This document shows, in pieces, positions 44,226 through 54,212 of a stretch of 64,000 nucleotides of DNA (within the stretch, counting starts at the first letter, position 1; every line of letters starts with the position of its first letter). A program made the translations under genes and the position numbers. The notes below the pieces were generated by a model. The model was given only the letters and a program-made list of their open reading frames with translations. It ran no database searches and was not told the origin of the DNA. This DNA is from Hydrogenophaga sp. (GTDB taxonomy: Bacteria > Pseudomonadota > Gammaproteobacteria > Burkholderiales > Burkholderiaceae_C): assembly GCF_026125825.1 (NCBI RefSeq), contig NZ_JAHCKK010000002.1, positions 124,001 to 188,000 on the forward strand, written 5' to 3'.

Positions 44226-44729
44226 CTATCTCAACACGCAGCTGACCCGCTCCACGCCCCGGTCGGGCGGCTCGTCGAAACCGGCCTCCAGGCCGTGCTT
44301 TCGCATGAAGGCGAGCATGCGCAGGTTGACGTCGAGCACGTCGCCGTAAAGGTGGCGCAGGCCGGCTTGGCGCGCGCCGGCGATGAGGGTGGTCATCAGG
44401 CGGCTGGCCACGCCGGAGCCCTGCCAGCCGTCGAGCACGCTCAGGGCCAGCTCGGCGCTGCCCTGTTCGGCATCGACCACATACCAGCCCGCTTCGCCGA
44501 CGATGGCCTCGCCGTCCGGGCCCCAGATGCAGGCCACCCAGGCCGCGTGGCGCACGCCGTCGGCGTCGACCAGGTAAGCGATCAGCTTGGGCGAGGCTCC
44601 GTTCACGCTGCCGTGAAAGCGGTTGCGGCGCGATGCGCTGCTGAGCCCCAGCACGAAGCCCTGCATGGTTTGCGAGTCTTCGATTCGAACGCGGCGCACG
44701 AAGACAGGCGGTCGAATGCTTGGCGTCAT
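44226..44729 (-). CDS. GNAT-family N-acetyltransferase
   Basis: A 167-residue acetyltransferase. The acetyl-CoA loop is LDGWQGSGVASRLMTTLI, preceded by AELALSVL, and the C-terminal strand is HLYGDVLDVNLRMLAFMRKHG. The domain resembles the C-terminal module of Pat-type protein acetyltransferases. It starts with an ATG overlapping the phosphatase stop (ATGA) and so is probably coexpressed with the signalling genes upstream. Its target is unknown. Confidence 0.85.
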   Translation of the reverse strand: MTPSIRPPVFVRRVRIEDSQTMQGFVLGLSSASRRNRFHGSVNGASPKLIAYLVDADGVRHAAWVACIWGPDGEAIVGEAGWYVVDAEQGSAELALSVLDGWQGSGVASRLMTTLIAGARQAGLRHLYGDVLDVNLRMLAFMRKHGLEAGFDEPPDRGVERVSCVLR

Positions 44730-45889
44730 CCACCCGCCCTTCGCGTGCCTTCGCGCGCCAGACAAAACAGCGTCACGTCGTCGTGCGGCTCGAAGCTGCC
44801 CACGTGGGCCGCGAGCTGCGCGCAAGCGGCGTCGACCAGGGCCTGCGCCGAGCCGGATTCGCGCGCCAGCACCTGCGCCAGGGCCGCCTCGCCCAGGGGC
44901 CCCGACGCACCGAGCGCGTCGCTGGCCCCATCGGTGTACACGAGCAGCCGGGCACCGGGCTGCAGGCAGACGGTCTGCACGGTGCAGCGACGGCCGGCCT
45001 CCAGCCCCACGGCCGGGCCGGTGGCGTCCAGCCGCAACGCAGCCTCCGTGGGTGCCTGCTGGATGAAGGGCGCCTCATGGCCGGCATTGAGGTAATGCAT
45101 GCGCCCGCTGCCCGGCTCCAGCAGTGCGAAGAACACGGTGGCGAACATGTTCTCGTGGCCGTGCACAGTGGCGATGTAATCGTTGACGAAGGCCACGCTG
45201 CGCACCAGTGTCTGCGGCAGCGGTTCGTCGGTCGCTGCCTGTGTGGCCAGGGCGCGCAGCAGCGTGCGAAAGAGCGCCATGTAGAGCGCCGCGCCCACGC
45301 CCTTGTCACACACGTCGGCCACCACGCAGGCCAACGCGCCGCCCGGCAATGCATAGGCGTCGTAGAAGTCTCCGCCGACCTGGCGGGCCGGCGTGCAGCT
45401 CGCGCCCAGTGACCAGCCCGCCACGCTGGGCAACGCCATCGGCAGGAAGCCCTGCTGGATGCGCTGGCCGATCTGGAGTTCGCGCGAGAGGGCCTGCAGC
45501 AGCTGGCTCTTGTGGTCCTGCAGGCGCTTCTTGGCCAGCGAGGACTCGATGCGCGCCTGCAGCACCACCGGGTTGAAGGGCTTGGGCAAGTAGTCGTCGG
45601 CGCCCAGTTCCAGGCAGCGCACAACGCTTTCGGTTTCGTCGATGGCCGAGACCATCACGACGGGCAATTGAGCGGATTTCGGGCTGGCCCGGATGCGGCT
45701 GAGGGTTTCGTAGCCGTCCATCTCGGGCATGGTGATGTCCAGCAGCACCAGATCCCACTCCTGCTGCCCGAGCTGGTCGAGCGCATCGCGTCCGTTGACG
45801 GCGATGCCGGCCTCATGGCCCAGCCGCTGGATGCGGCGCGCCAGCAGGTCGCGGTTGAGCGCGAGATCATCGACCACCAGGATGCGCAT
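44726..45889 (-). CDS. Response regulator with SpoIIE/PP2C phosphatase output
   Basis: A 387-residue protein. Residues 1-120 form a receiver (ILVVDDLALNRD, phosphoacceptor Asp in LVLLDITMPEMDG, Lys in LPKPFNP). A coiled helix (SSLAKKRLQDHKSQLLQALSRE) leads to a PP2C-like phosphatase with metal sites PARQVGGDFYDA and VADVCDKGVGAALYM, and YTDGASDA. This is an RsbU-like architecture: phosphorylation of the receiver would switch the phosphatase on a STAS protein. A STAS domain is encoded two genes upstream. The ATG at 45889 is chosen because the receiver begins there. Confidence 0.93.
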   Translation of the reverse strand: MRILVVDDLALNRDLLARRIQRLGHEAGIAVNGRDALDQLGQQEWDLVLLDITMPEMDGYETLSRIRASPKSAQLPVVMVSAIDETESVVRCLELGADDYLPKPFNPVVLQARIESSLAKKRLQDHKSQLLQALSRELQIGQRIQQGFLPMALPSVAGWSLGASCTPARQVGGDFYDAYALPGGALACVVADVCDKGVGAALYMALFRTLLRALATQAATDEPLPQTLVRSVAFVNDYIATVHGHENMFATVFFALLEPGSGRMHYLNAGHEAPFIQQAPTEAALRLDATGPAVGLEAGRRCTVQTVCLQPGARLLVYTDGASDALGASGPLGEAALAQVLARESGSAQALVDAACAQLAAHVGSFEPHDDVTLFCLAREGTRRAGG

Positions 45890-45914
45890 TGGCCGCTCCA
45901 GCGGCTGAATCGGT

Positions 45915-46808
45915 TCAGGCCGAGATGGGTTCACGGCGTTGGCGCTCTGCGTCGAGCAGGGCATGGAGGTAGGGCAGTTGCTGCAGGGCGGCCTGCTCGC
46001 CTTCCTCGATCAGGTACGGCACCTTGGCGGTGTCGAACAGGCCCACGCGCTGCTTGAACTCCGGCAGGATCAGGATCATCTCGCCGTGGTGCGCCGCGCT
46101 CTGGAAAGCCAGGCGGGACTTGAGCAGGTTGTTCGCCAGGATGGCGCTGAGCTGCGCAGCAAAGCGCCCTGCGCTGCGGATGTTGTTCTGGTAAGGGCTT
46201 TCGAAGCCCACCGCCACGATCACGCGGCCGCCGTTTTTCATCGCCACGCTGACCGGAAGCGGGTCGGCCATGTAGCCGTCGATCAGCAGGCGATCGCCGA
46301 GTTTCACCGGCGCGAACGCCAGCGGCAGGGAGGCGCTGGCGCGGATCGCCTCGACCAGATCGCCGCGGGTGATGTCCACCAGTTCGCCGTTGAGGAAGTC
46401 GGTGGCGGTGATGTGCAGCGGGATGGGCGTGTCCTCGATGCGCTGCTGGCCGAAGACGCTGCGAAAGGCCGCGAGCATGGGAGCGTCGTCGCGCAGGCCG
46501 AAGCTGTCGGACCGGAAGCCGAACAGCCGGGGCGCGAGCAGGCGCAGAAAGCCCATGTGGTTGCGCTTGGCGGTGATCTTGCGGGTCCACGTGCGCACGG
46601 TGATGTCGGCCATGGTCGCGGCATCGAATCCCATGGCGACACCGGCCGCGAACAGCGCCCCACCACTGCAGCCGACGACGCGTTCGATGCCGATGCCCGC
46701 GTCCGACAGTGCCTTGACCACACCGATGGCGGCGGCGCACTTGACGCTGCCCGAGCCGATCACCAGCGTGACCGCCGGGCCTGTCGTCAACGCGGCGCGC
46801 GGCGTCAT
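45915..46808 (-). CDS. Patatin-like phospholipase
   Basis: A 297-residue lipid acyl hydrolase. The oxyanion hole region is VIGSGSVKCAAAIGVVKAL, the nucleophile elbow VGCSGGALFAAG and the catalytic Asp lies in LIDGYMADPLPV (DGY in place of DGG/DGA). The C-terminal half is helical. No signal peptide, so a cytoplasmic enzyme on inner-membrane lipids. Its ATG overlaps the stop of the kinase-STAS gene (4 bases), and the phosphatase gene follows 25 bases downstream, so it is embedded in a signalling operon. Confidence 0.88.
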   Translation of the reverse strand: MTPRAALTTGPAVTLVIGSGSVKCAAAIGVVKALSDAGIGIERVVGCSGGALFAAGVAMGFDAATMADITVRTWTRKITAKRNHMGFLRLLAPRLFGFRSDSFGLRDDAPMLAAFRSVFGQQRIEDTPIPLHITATDFLNGELVDITRGDLVEAIRASASLPLAFAPVKLGDRLLIDGYMADPLPVSVAMKNGGRVIVAVGFESPYQNNIRSAGRFAAQLSAILANNLLKSRLAFQSAAHHGEMILILPEFKQRVGLFDTAKVPYLIEEGEQAALQQLPYLHALLDAERQRREPISA

Positions 46809-47602
46809 GCGGCCTCCGCGAAGCTCTCCACGGCGTGGCGCACGTCGGGGAAGATGTTGAGGATGCTGGTGAAGCCGGCGATCTCCAGCACCCGGTTCAC
46901 ATGGGGCTGTACGGCGGCCACGCGCAGGTCGCCACCGGCGAGGCGGCAGGCTTTCACGGCGCCCAGCAAGGACCTCAGGCCGGCGCTGCTCGTGTAGTTG
47001 ACGAGCGAGAAGTCAGCGACCAGGCGCACATGGCCCTGATCCATGGCCTGCGAGAAGCGCTGGCTGAGCTCGTCGGCGTTGAGACTGTCGATGCTGCCGG
47101 TGATGGCCAGCACCGCGATCTTGTCGTGGGGGTTGAGCGTGATCTGCAAGGGGTTCTCCTGGGTTCGGTGGATGGCGGGCAACGGCAGGTCTTTTTCGAT
47201 GGTGAAGACATTGCCCAGGTGCGGGTGGCGTTGGTAGTGCTGGCGCTGCGATAGCTGCCGGATCAGGTGCACGCCCAGACCGCCGGGTGCGCGGGCCTCG
47301 GCGTCGGCCGAGGTGTCTGCGGGCGCCACCGAAAGCGGGTCGAAGGCACGGCCCTGGTCTTCCAGGGTGATCACAACGCGGCGGACAAGCCCCTCCTGCA
47401 CGATGCGCGCCTCCAGAGCGAGCGCTCCGGCCTCGCCTTCGGGATAGGCGTGGCGCATGACGTTGACGCAGGCCTCCTCGACGATGAGGCGAAGGTCCTG
47501 GCAGGTGGCGCCGTCGATGCGCTCGCGCTGGCACAGCGCCGTCACCAGGGCCAGCAGCGCCGGCAGGTGGGCCAGGTCCGCCGGGCACGCGAGGCGGCTC
47601 AT
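46805..47602 (-). CDS. RsbW-like kinase fused to STAS antagonist domain
   Basis: A 265-residue single frame. Residues 1-140 are a GHKL serine-kinase-like domain with N box EEACVNVMRH (Glu43, Asn47), G1 EDQGRAFDP and G2 GGLGVHLI. Residues 151-262 are a STAS domain with the phosphorylatable site NYTSSAGLRSLL (Ser205/206). RsbW and RsbV are normally separate proteins. A GGAGA ribosome-binding site at 47159-47155 precedes an in-frame TTG at 47149, so a free STAS protein could also be made. The frame overlaps the truncated histidine kinase stop by 4 bases. The nearby SpoIIE-type phosphatase is its likely counterpart. Confidence 0.88.
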   Translation of the reverse strand: MSRLACPADLAHLPALLALVTALCQRERIDGATCQDLRLIVEEACVNVMRHAYPEGEAGALALEARIVQEGLVRRVVITLEDQGRAFDPLSVAPADTSADAEARAPGGLGVHLIRQLSQRQHYQRHPHLGNVFTIEKDLPLPAIHRTQENPLQITLNPHDKIAVLAITGSIDSLNADELSQRFSQAMDQGHVRLVADFSLVNYTSSAGLRSLLGAVKACRLAGGDLRVAAVQPHVNRVLEIAGFTSILNIFPDVRHAVESFAEAA

Positions 47603-48081
47603 GCGCCAGGCTCCAGGGTGCGAACCGGCTGGGGCAGCCAGGCGGTGAAGCAAGAACCCTGGCCGGGCGTGCTGGCGACCTCGACGTCGCCCCCCATCAG
47701 GCGGCACAGGCGGCGGCTGATCACCAGACCCAGGCCGCTGCCGCCAAAGGCACGCGTGGTGCGCTGGTCGGCCTGCAGGAAAGGCTGGAACAACTGGTCC
47801 ATCTCCTCTGCGGTGAGGCCGATGCCGGTGTCTTCCACTTCGAAGCGAAGCGCCAGCGCGCCCGGCTCGCGTTCGTGCGTGTCGACGCGCAAGCGAACCT
47901 CCCCCTGGGCCGTGAACTTGACCACCAGCACCCACCACAGCGTGAGCGGCGGCTGCATGGCAAAGACCGAGCCCAGCAGCAGGCCGGCGGCCAGGTGCGC
48001 GCCGATGCGCACCGGGTAGTTCACGCGCACCCCGCCGTACAGGCGCCGGGTCTCCCCCAGGCGCGGCAGCGCCACCGTCAC
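47599..48081 (-). pseudogene. Internally deleted histidine kinase remnant
   Basis: A 160-residue frame joins the N-terminal membrane part of a histidine kinase (1-54, VRVNYPVRIGAHLAAGLLLG and PPLTLWWVLVV) directly to the second half of a HATPase domain (55-160: [38 protein letters not shown]). The rest of the membrane region, the HisKA helix with the phosphoacceptor His, and the N box are all missing. The full kinase at 48863 shows what was lost; both halves align to it. The frame is intact and overlaps neighbours by 4 bases on each side (GTG at 48081), so a product may still be made but cannot be an autokinase. Confidence 0.8.
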
Positions 48082-48458
48082 GGCAGCCCCTCGATCCGCG
48101 CCAGCAGCGCATCGATCTTGCCCAGCAGGCGGTCGAGTTCGATCGGCTTGGTGTCGAAGTCGTCGCAACCTGCGTCCAGCGCTCGCTGGCGATCCCCTTC
48201 CATGGCATGCGCGGTGAGCGCGATCACCGGAACGGCCCCCAGCTCGGGGTGGGCCTTGAGGCGGCGCGTGGCCTCCCAACCGTCCATGACGGGCAGGCCC
48301 ATGTCCATCAGGATGAGCGCCGGGCGGGTGCTCGCGGCGACGATGAGGGCATGCGACCCGTCAAAGGCCATCACCACCTCATGGCCGCGCCGCAACAAGC
48401 GCCGCGACAGCATGTCGCGGTTGAGTTCGTTGTCCTCGACCAGCAGGATCCTGGGCAT
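48078..48458 (-). CDS. CheY-like single-domain response regulator
   Basis: A 126-residue receiver alone. Acidic pocket ILLVEDNELNRDM, phosphoacceptor Asp in LILMDMGLPVMDGWEA, Thr/Ser in VIALTAHAM and Lys in DTKPIELD. It resembles receivers of hybrid kinases of the BarA/Sln type. With no output domain it would act by protein contact, for example on the neighbouring phosphatase or kinase-STAS protein. It is followed within 4 bases by the deleted histidine kinase. Confidence 0.93.
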   Translation of the reverse strand: MPRILLVEDNELNRDMLSRRLLRRGHEVVMAFDGSHALIVAASTRPALILMDMGLPVMDGWEATRRLKAHPELGAVPVIALTAHAMEGDRQRALDAGCDDFDTKPIELDRLLGKIDALLARIEGLP

Positions 48459-48465
48459 GGACGGT

Positions 48466-48840
48466 TCAGGCCGGCCGGGCGCGAAAAACGATGGCGGCGA
48501 ACATCAGCACGCCGACGAACACCGCCAGGGACGACAGCGCGACCACCGGCTCCCAGGCGGGATGCCCGGTCAACAGCAGGTAGAGCGCGGGGGCCATCAC
48601 CACCACGCCGCCGGTGTAGATCCCGTACTGCAGCTTGGCCAGGCGCGTCCCCGCCCCGAGGGGATTGAGGGCGTGAAACGCGCCGAACAGCCCCATCGTC
48701 ACCCAGCCGAGCAGGTTGATGTGCGCGTGGGCGCCCACCGCCGCGTGGTTCTGCGTCATCGACATGTGCAGGCCGATGAGGATGCCGGCGATCAGGAAGC
48801 AGATGGCGGTCCGGAAGTACCAGTGGGCTATCTTGGGCAT
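48466..48840 (-). CDS. Small CcoN-like four-helix membrane protein
   Basis: A 124-residue membrane protein of about four helices. The segment GAHAHINLLGWVTMGLFGAFHALNP resembles the haem-binding helix region of cytochrome oxidase subunit I and NorB relatives, with several His residues (HAHINLLGW, FHALN). It covers only a third of the length of subunit I, yet such short versions occur in proteobacteria. It lies between the full histidine kinase and the CheY-like gene on the same strand. It may sense oxygen, nitric oxide or redox state for these kinases, but that is an inference. Confidence 0.7.
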   Translation of the reverse strand: MPKIAHWYFRTAICFLIAGILIGLHMSMTQNHAAVGAHAHINLLGWVTMGLFGAFHALNPLGAGTRLAKLQYGIYTGGVVVMAPALYLLLTGHPAWEPVVALSSLAVFVGVLMFAAIVFRARPA

Positions 48841-48862
48841 GGGGGTCTCCAGTTCTGGTGGG

Positions 48863-50251
<1,389 letters not shown>

Positions 50252-50320
50252 CGCGAAGCCCTGTGGTTCATGAAGCGAAACCCTCCCCACCCTGCAATTG
50301 ACAGGGGTCAATCGTCATTG

Positions 50321-50332
50321 TAATACGTATTA
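50321..50332. promoter_or_regulatory. Palindromic LacI-type operator candidate over the kinase promoter
   Basis: TAATACGTATTA is a perfect 12-base palindrome with the central CG typical of LacI-family sites. It overlaps a TATAAT -10 element read leftward (50334-50329) that would drive the histidine kinase. The same core, AATACGNATT, recurs at 51407-51416 between the Bug gene and lacI-type gene. A second nested repeat, CGACGAT (50341-50347) with ATCGTCG (50365-50371), lies just beyond. Confidence 0.5.
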
Positions 50333-50392
50333 TATTCAAACGACGATCAATTCAGTTCGATCGAATCGTCGGAACTCGAAGCGGTGCGGGGT

Positions 50393-51382
50393 TTACAGGG
50401 GCTTGACGCGCGCGGCCTGGGCGAGGGCCTGCAACTTCACCGCGTCTGCCGCGTAGAAGCGCTCGGCCTGTGGCAGCGACAGGCGGGGCGGCACACGCCC
50501 GCCGACGGCCTGGACGGCATGGCCCACCTCGGCGCTCCCCAACGCCTGCACCACGACCTGGTGCAGGCGCGCGCTGAGACCTTGGTCCATCGCGGCGGGC
50601 ACAAGCACGCCGACCCAGATGCTGGGATGACCCAGGCCGGGCGCCAACCCGCTTTCGTCAAAGGTCGGGGCAGCGGGGAATCGACCCAGCCGCTGCGCGG
50701 ACGACACGCCGAGCACCTTCATGCGGCCCTCGGCCACCAGGCTGCCCAGCAAGGCGTCCACAGGCAGCACTGTGAAATCGATGGCGCCGCTGCGCAGGTC
50801 GGCCAGCATGGGCATGCCGCCGCGGTAGGGCACGTGTGTGGCCTGGATGCCGGCGCTGGACAACAGCATTTCCGTCACCAGGTGAAACAGCGAGCCCTGC
50901 CCTGTGCTGCCATAGCTCAAGGGCCGCTCGCCCCCTTGCCGCGCCAGGGCGACGAGTGCGTCCAGGTTGTCGGCCTGCAGCCCGGTGCGCGCGTACAGCG
51001 CCAGCGGCGAATCGTTGACGAGACCCAGCAGCCGGAAGTCACTCGGCCTGTAGCGCACGGCGCGCAGCGTCAGCGGCGCCAGCACGGTCTCCGAGGGCGA
51101 CCCGATGAAGAGCGTGGAGCCGTCGTGCGCGGCCGCCAGCAGGCGGTTGGCCGCGATGGAGCCGCTGGCACCGGTGACGTTCTCCACCACTGGCACACGG
51201 CCGAGTCCGCGACCCAGCGCCGGGGCCAGGGCGCGGGCAAAGGCATCCGTCACGCCGCCAGCGGGTTGTGCCACCAAGACGCTGAGCGGCTGCGCACGGG
51301 CCAGAGCGCCGACGCATGGCACTGCGGCAAGCGAGGCTGCGCTCATGCCAGAGAGGGCGAATGCGCGGCGCGAGGGATTCAT
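50393..51382 (-). CDS. Bug-family tripartite tricarboxylate transporter receptor
   Basis: A 329-residue periplasmic receptor. The N-terminus MNPSRRAFALSG followed by a hydrophobic stretch (SAASLAAVPCVGALARA) looks like a twin-arginine or Sec signal. Bug features follow: LSVLVAQPAGGVTDAFARAL and VVENVTGASGSIAANRLL. It is clearly a different subgroup from the Bug protein at 26486. No membrane subunits are adjacent. It is divergent from a LacI regulator with an operator-like site between, so its expression is probably controlled by that regulator. Confidence 0.9.
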   Translation of the reverse strand: MNPSRRAFALSGMSAASLAAVPCVGALARAQPLSVLVAQPAGGVTDAFARALAPALGRGLGRVPVVENVTGASGSIAANRLLAAAHDGSTLFIGSPSETVLAPLTLRAVRYRPSDFRLLGLVNDSPLALYARTGLQADNLDALVALARQGGERPLSYGSTGQGSLFHLVTEMLLSSAGIQATHVPYRGGMPMLADLRSGAIDFTVLPVDALLGSLVAEGRMKVLGVSSAQRLGRFPAAPTFDESGLAPGLGHPSIWVGVLVPAAMDQGLSARLHQVVVQALGSAEVGHAVQAVGGRVPPRLSLPQAERFYAADAVKLQALAQAARVKPL

Positions 51383-51405
51383 GGGAGCATGGCATGCAAA
51401 AATAG

Positions 51406-51417
51406 CAATACGCATTA
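51406..51417. promoter_or_regulatory. Candidate LacI-family operator in the Bug/lacI divergent region
   Basis: CAATACGCATTA, 24 bases upstream of the Bug start and 17 bases upstream of the LacI-type start, matches the palindrome TAATACGTATTA at 50321-50332 at 10 of 12 positions with the central CG kept. It could give autoregulation and control of the receptor gene. Confidence 0.55.
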
Positions 51418-51433
51418 TGGATGGCAACCCGAC

Positions 51434-52480
51434 ATGAAGAAGCCCACCAATGGCCCCTCAGCGCCACCGGCGCCCCTGAAGCGGCCGACGCAGCGCGACA
51501 TTGCCCTGGCCACCGGCCTGTCGCAAACCTCCGTGTCCCTGGTGCTCAATGGGGTGGAGCCGTCCACGGTGTCCGCCGAAGCACGCGAACGCATCCAGCA
51601 GGCGGCCCGACGTCTGGGCTACGTGCCCAACCGGATGGCCCGCAATCTGCAGTCCGCGCGCACGCGCACGCTGGCCTGCATCGTTCCCGACATCACCAAC
51701 CCGACCTACCCGGCCTTGATCCGCGGGTTCCAGTCCGCCGCCGATGCGGCCGGCTACGACACCATGATTTTCGACACCGATGGCACGCCTGAGCGCGAGC
51801 AGCGGGCGCTTCAATGGCTGTCGCAAGGGCATGTGGACGGCGTGATGGCTGTTTTCTTCCATGTGCAGGAAGCCGACCTGCTCAAGGCCACGCGGGGACG
51901 CCTCGCCGTCGTACAGATCGAAAGCCAGGCGCACAAGCCCTCGCGCGCCATCGACAAGCTCTACATCAACAACGCGGCGGCGGCGCAGGCGATGACGCAG
52001 GCCCTGATCGACAAGGGCCACCGGCGCATCGCCCTGCTGTGCGCCGCGCTCGGCCCGGGCGCGGAGCGGCAGCGCGGCTTCCGGTCTGCGATGCGGCAGG
52101 CGGGGCTGAGCGCCCGCACCATCGCCGCCGACGATTTCACCCAGGCCGCCGGTGCACGCGCGATGGCGGCCGAACTGGCCGGCAACGACTTCCGATGCAG
52201 CGCCGTCTTCGCCGCCAACGACCTGCTGGCCATTGGCGCCCTGTCAGCCCTGCGCGAGGCGGGGCTGCGCGTTCCCGAGGACGTGGCCGTGGCGGGCTTC
52301 GATGACATTCCCTCGGCCCAGCTGCTGCAGCCGCCCCTGACCACGGTGCGACGATCCGAACTGTCGATCGGCCGCATGGCGGCCGAGCTGCTCATCGGGC
52401 GGCTCGACGGGGCCGACGCGGCCGAGCCGGGCCGCAATTTCGAATTGCCTTTTGAGCTCGTGCTGCGCGAGTCGGCCTGA
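51434..52480 (+). CDS. LacI-family transcriptional regulator
   Basis: A 348-residue regulator. The N-terminal helix-turn-helix TQRDIALATGLSQTSVSLVL and hinge GYVPNRMARNLQSARTR are followed by a periplasmic-binding-protein-like effector domain (TLACIVPDITNPTYPALIRGF, VFAANDLLAIGAL, VAGFDDIPSAQLLQPPLTTV). Such proteins bind palindromes with a central CG and respond to small ligands. The ligand may be what the divergent Bug receptor binds. The gene ends at a strong terminator. The first 20 residues are a Pro-rich polar tail before the HTH. Confidence 0.93.
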   Translation: MKKPTNGPSAPPAPLKRPTQRDIALATGLSQTSVSLVLNGVEPSTVSAEARERIQQAARRLGYVPNRMARNLQSARTRTLACIVPDITNPTYPALIRGFQSAADAAGYDTMIFDTDGTPEREQRALQWLSQGHVDGVMAVFFHVQEADLLKATRGRLAVVQIESQAHKPSRAIDKLYINNAAAAQAMTQALIDKGHRRIALLCAALGPGAERQRGFRSAMRQAGLSARTIAADDFTQAAGARAMAAELAGNDFRCSAVFAANDLLAIGALSALREAGLRVPEDVAVAGFDDIPSAQLLQPPLTTVRRSELSIGRMAAELLIGRLDGADAAEPGRNFELPFELVLRESA

Positions 52481-52501
52481 CGCCCCTCGCTCGATGGAAA
52501 G

Positions 52502-52538
52502 AAACCCCCTGCAGATCAATGCCCTGCAGGGGGTTTTT
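52502..52538 (+). terminator. Intrinsic terminator after the LacI-type gene
   Basis: ACCCCCTGCAG and CTGCAGGGGGT form a perfect stem (13 pairs with flanking A-T pairs) around a 9-base loop, followed by TTTTT. It lies between the convergent lacI-type gene and guaA, and its A-tract on the left may let it also stop guaA transcription. Confidence 0.9.
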
Positions 52539-52566
52539 CATGTTTCAGATGAACTTTGACAGGGTG

Positions 52567-54183
52567 TCATTCCCACTCGATGGTCGCCGGCGGCTTGGAG
52601 CTCACGTCGTAGGTCACGCGGTTGATGCCGCGCACCTCGTTGATGATGCGGCCGCTGACCTTCTTGAGCAGCGCGTAGGGCAGCTCGGCCCAGTCGGCGG
52701 TCATGAAGTCGCTGGTCTGCACCGCGCGCAGCGCCACCACGTAGTCGTAGGTGCGGCCATCGCCCATCACGCCCACGCTCTTGACGGGCAGGAACACGGT
52801 GAAGGCCTGGCTGGTGAGTTCGTACCAGGTCTTGCCGCTGTGCGGGTCGACGGTGGAGCGCAATTCCTCGATGAAGATCGCGTCGGCCCGGCGCAGCAGG
52901 TCGGCATACTCCTTCTTGACCTCGCCCAGGATGCGCACGCCCAGGCCCGGGCCCGGGAAGGGGTGGCGGTAGACCATGTCGTGCGGCAGGCCCAAGGCCA
53001 CGCCCAGTTCGCGAACCTCATCCTTGAAGAGGTCGCGCAAAGGTTCGAGCAGCTTCAGGCCGAGCTGCTCAGGCAGGCCGCCCACGTTGTGATGGCTCTT
53101 GATGGTCACGGCCTTCTTGCTCTTGGCACCGCCCGATTCGATCACATCAGGGTAAATAGTGCCTTGTGCCAACCACTTGGCGCCTTTTGTTGAAGCACCA
53201 CTTGCAATGAGTTTGGCGGCTTCGGCCTTGAACACCTCGACGAATTCGCGGCCGATGATCTTGCGCTTGGCCTCCGGATCGGCCACGCCCGCAAGGTGGC
53301 CCAGGAACTGGTCGGCCGCGTCCACCCGGATCACCTTGGCGTGCAGCTTGCCGACAAACATGTCCATCACCATGTCGCCTTCGTTCAGGCGCAACAGGCC
53401 GTGGTCGACGAACACGCAGGTGAGCTGGTCGCCGATGGCGCGATGGATCAGCGCCGCCGCGACGGAGGAGTCCACCCCGCCCGAGAGACCCAGGATGACT
53501 TCCTCGTCACCCACCTGCTGGCGGATCTTCTCGACCGCCTCGGCGATGTGGTCGCGCATCACCCAGTCGGGGTTGGTGCCACAGATCTCCAGCACGAAGC
53601 GCTCCAGCAGCGCCCTGCCCTGCACGGTGTGCGTGACCTCGGGGTGGAACTGCACCGCATAGAAACGCCGCTCCTCGTCCGCCATGCCAGCGATCGGGCA
53701 GCTCGGCGTGCTGGCCATGAGCTTGAAGCCAGGAGGCAGCTCTGTGACCTTGTCGCCGTGGCTCATCCACACCTTGAGCATGCCGTGGCCTTCGGGCGTG
53801 GTGAAGTCGGCGATGTTCTTGAGCAGCGCGGTGTGGCCCCGGGCGCGCACTTCCGCGTAGCCGAACTCGCGCGTGTGCGAGCCTTCCACCTTGCCGCCCA
53901 GCTGCTGCGCCATGGTCTGCATGCCGTAGCAGATGCCCAGCACCGGAATGCCCAGCTCGTAGACCGCCTCGGGCGCCTTGTCGTCCACCTCGTACACACT
54001 GGCGTGGCTGCCGGAGAGGATCACGCCCTTGAGCTGTCCATCGGCGGCAAACTCGCGCACCCACTCGCTGCTGACGTCGCAGGGGTGCACTTCGCAGTAC
54101 ACGTGCGCTTCGCGCACGCGGCGGGCAATCAGCTGGGTGACCTGGGAACCGAAATCAAGGATGAGGATTTTCTGGTGCTGCAT
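52567..54183 (-). CDS. guaA: GMP synthase (glutamine-hydrolysing)
   Basis: A 538-residue enzyme that aminates XMP to GMP. The N-terminal glutamine amidotransferase has nucleophile Cys in GICYGMQ and the His/Glu in FHPEVTHT. The ATP pyrophosphatase domain has the P-loop [10 protein letters not shown], and the C-terminal dimerisation domain ends [17 protein letters not shown]. All catalytic residues are intact. It lies downstream of guaB on the same strand, separated by a terminator-like hairpin, so read-through or its own promoter may be needed. Confidence 0.97.
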   Translation of the reverse strand: MQHQKILILDFGSQVTQLIARRVREAHVYCEVHPCDVSSEWVREFAADGQLKGVILSGSHASVYEVDDKAPEAVYELGIPVLGICYGMQTMAQQLGGKVEGSHTREFGYAEVRARGHTALLKNIADFTTPEGHGMLKVWMSHGDKVTELPPGFKLMASTPSCPIAGMADEERRFYAVQFHPEVTHTVQGRALLERFVLEICGTNPDWVMRDHIAEAVEKIRQQVGDEEVILGLSGGVDSSVAAALIHRAIGDQLTCVFVDHGLLRLNEGDMVMDMFVGKLHAKVIRVDAADQFLGHLAGVADPEAKRKIIGREFVEVFKAEAAKLIASGASTKGAKWLAQGTIYPDVIESGGAKSKKAVTIKSHHNVGGLPEQLGLKLLEPLRDLFKDEVRELGVALGLPHDMVYRHPFPGPGLGVRILGEVKKEYADLLRRADAIFIEELRSTVDPHSGKTWYELTSQAFTVFLPVKSVGVMGDGRTYDYVVALRAVQTSDFMTADWAELPYALLKKVSGRIINEVRGINRVTYDVSSKPPATIEWE

Positions 54184-54212
54184 GGGGTTTAGGTGGGTGC
54201 GGCGAGAAAAAC

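Noticed and set aside
50341-50371. CGACGAT/ATCGTCG nested repeat as terminator of the Bug gene
   Set aside because: The stem is not followed by a convincing T-run in the leftward direction, and it may instead belong to the kinase promoter region.
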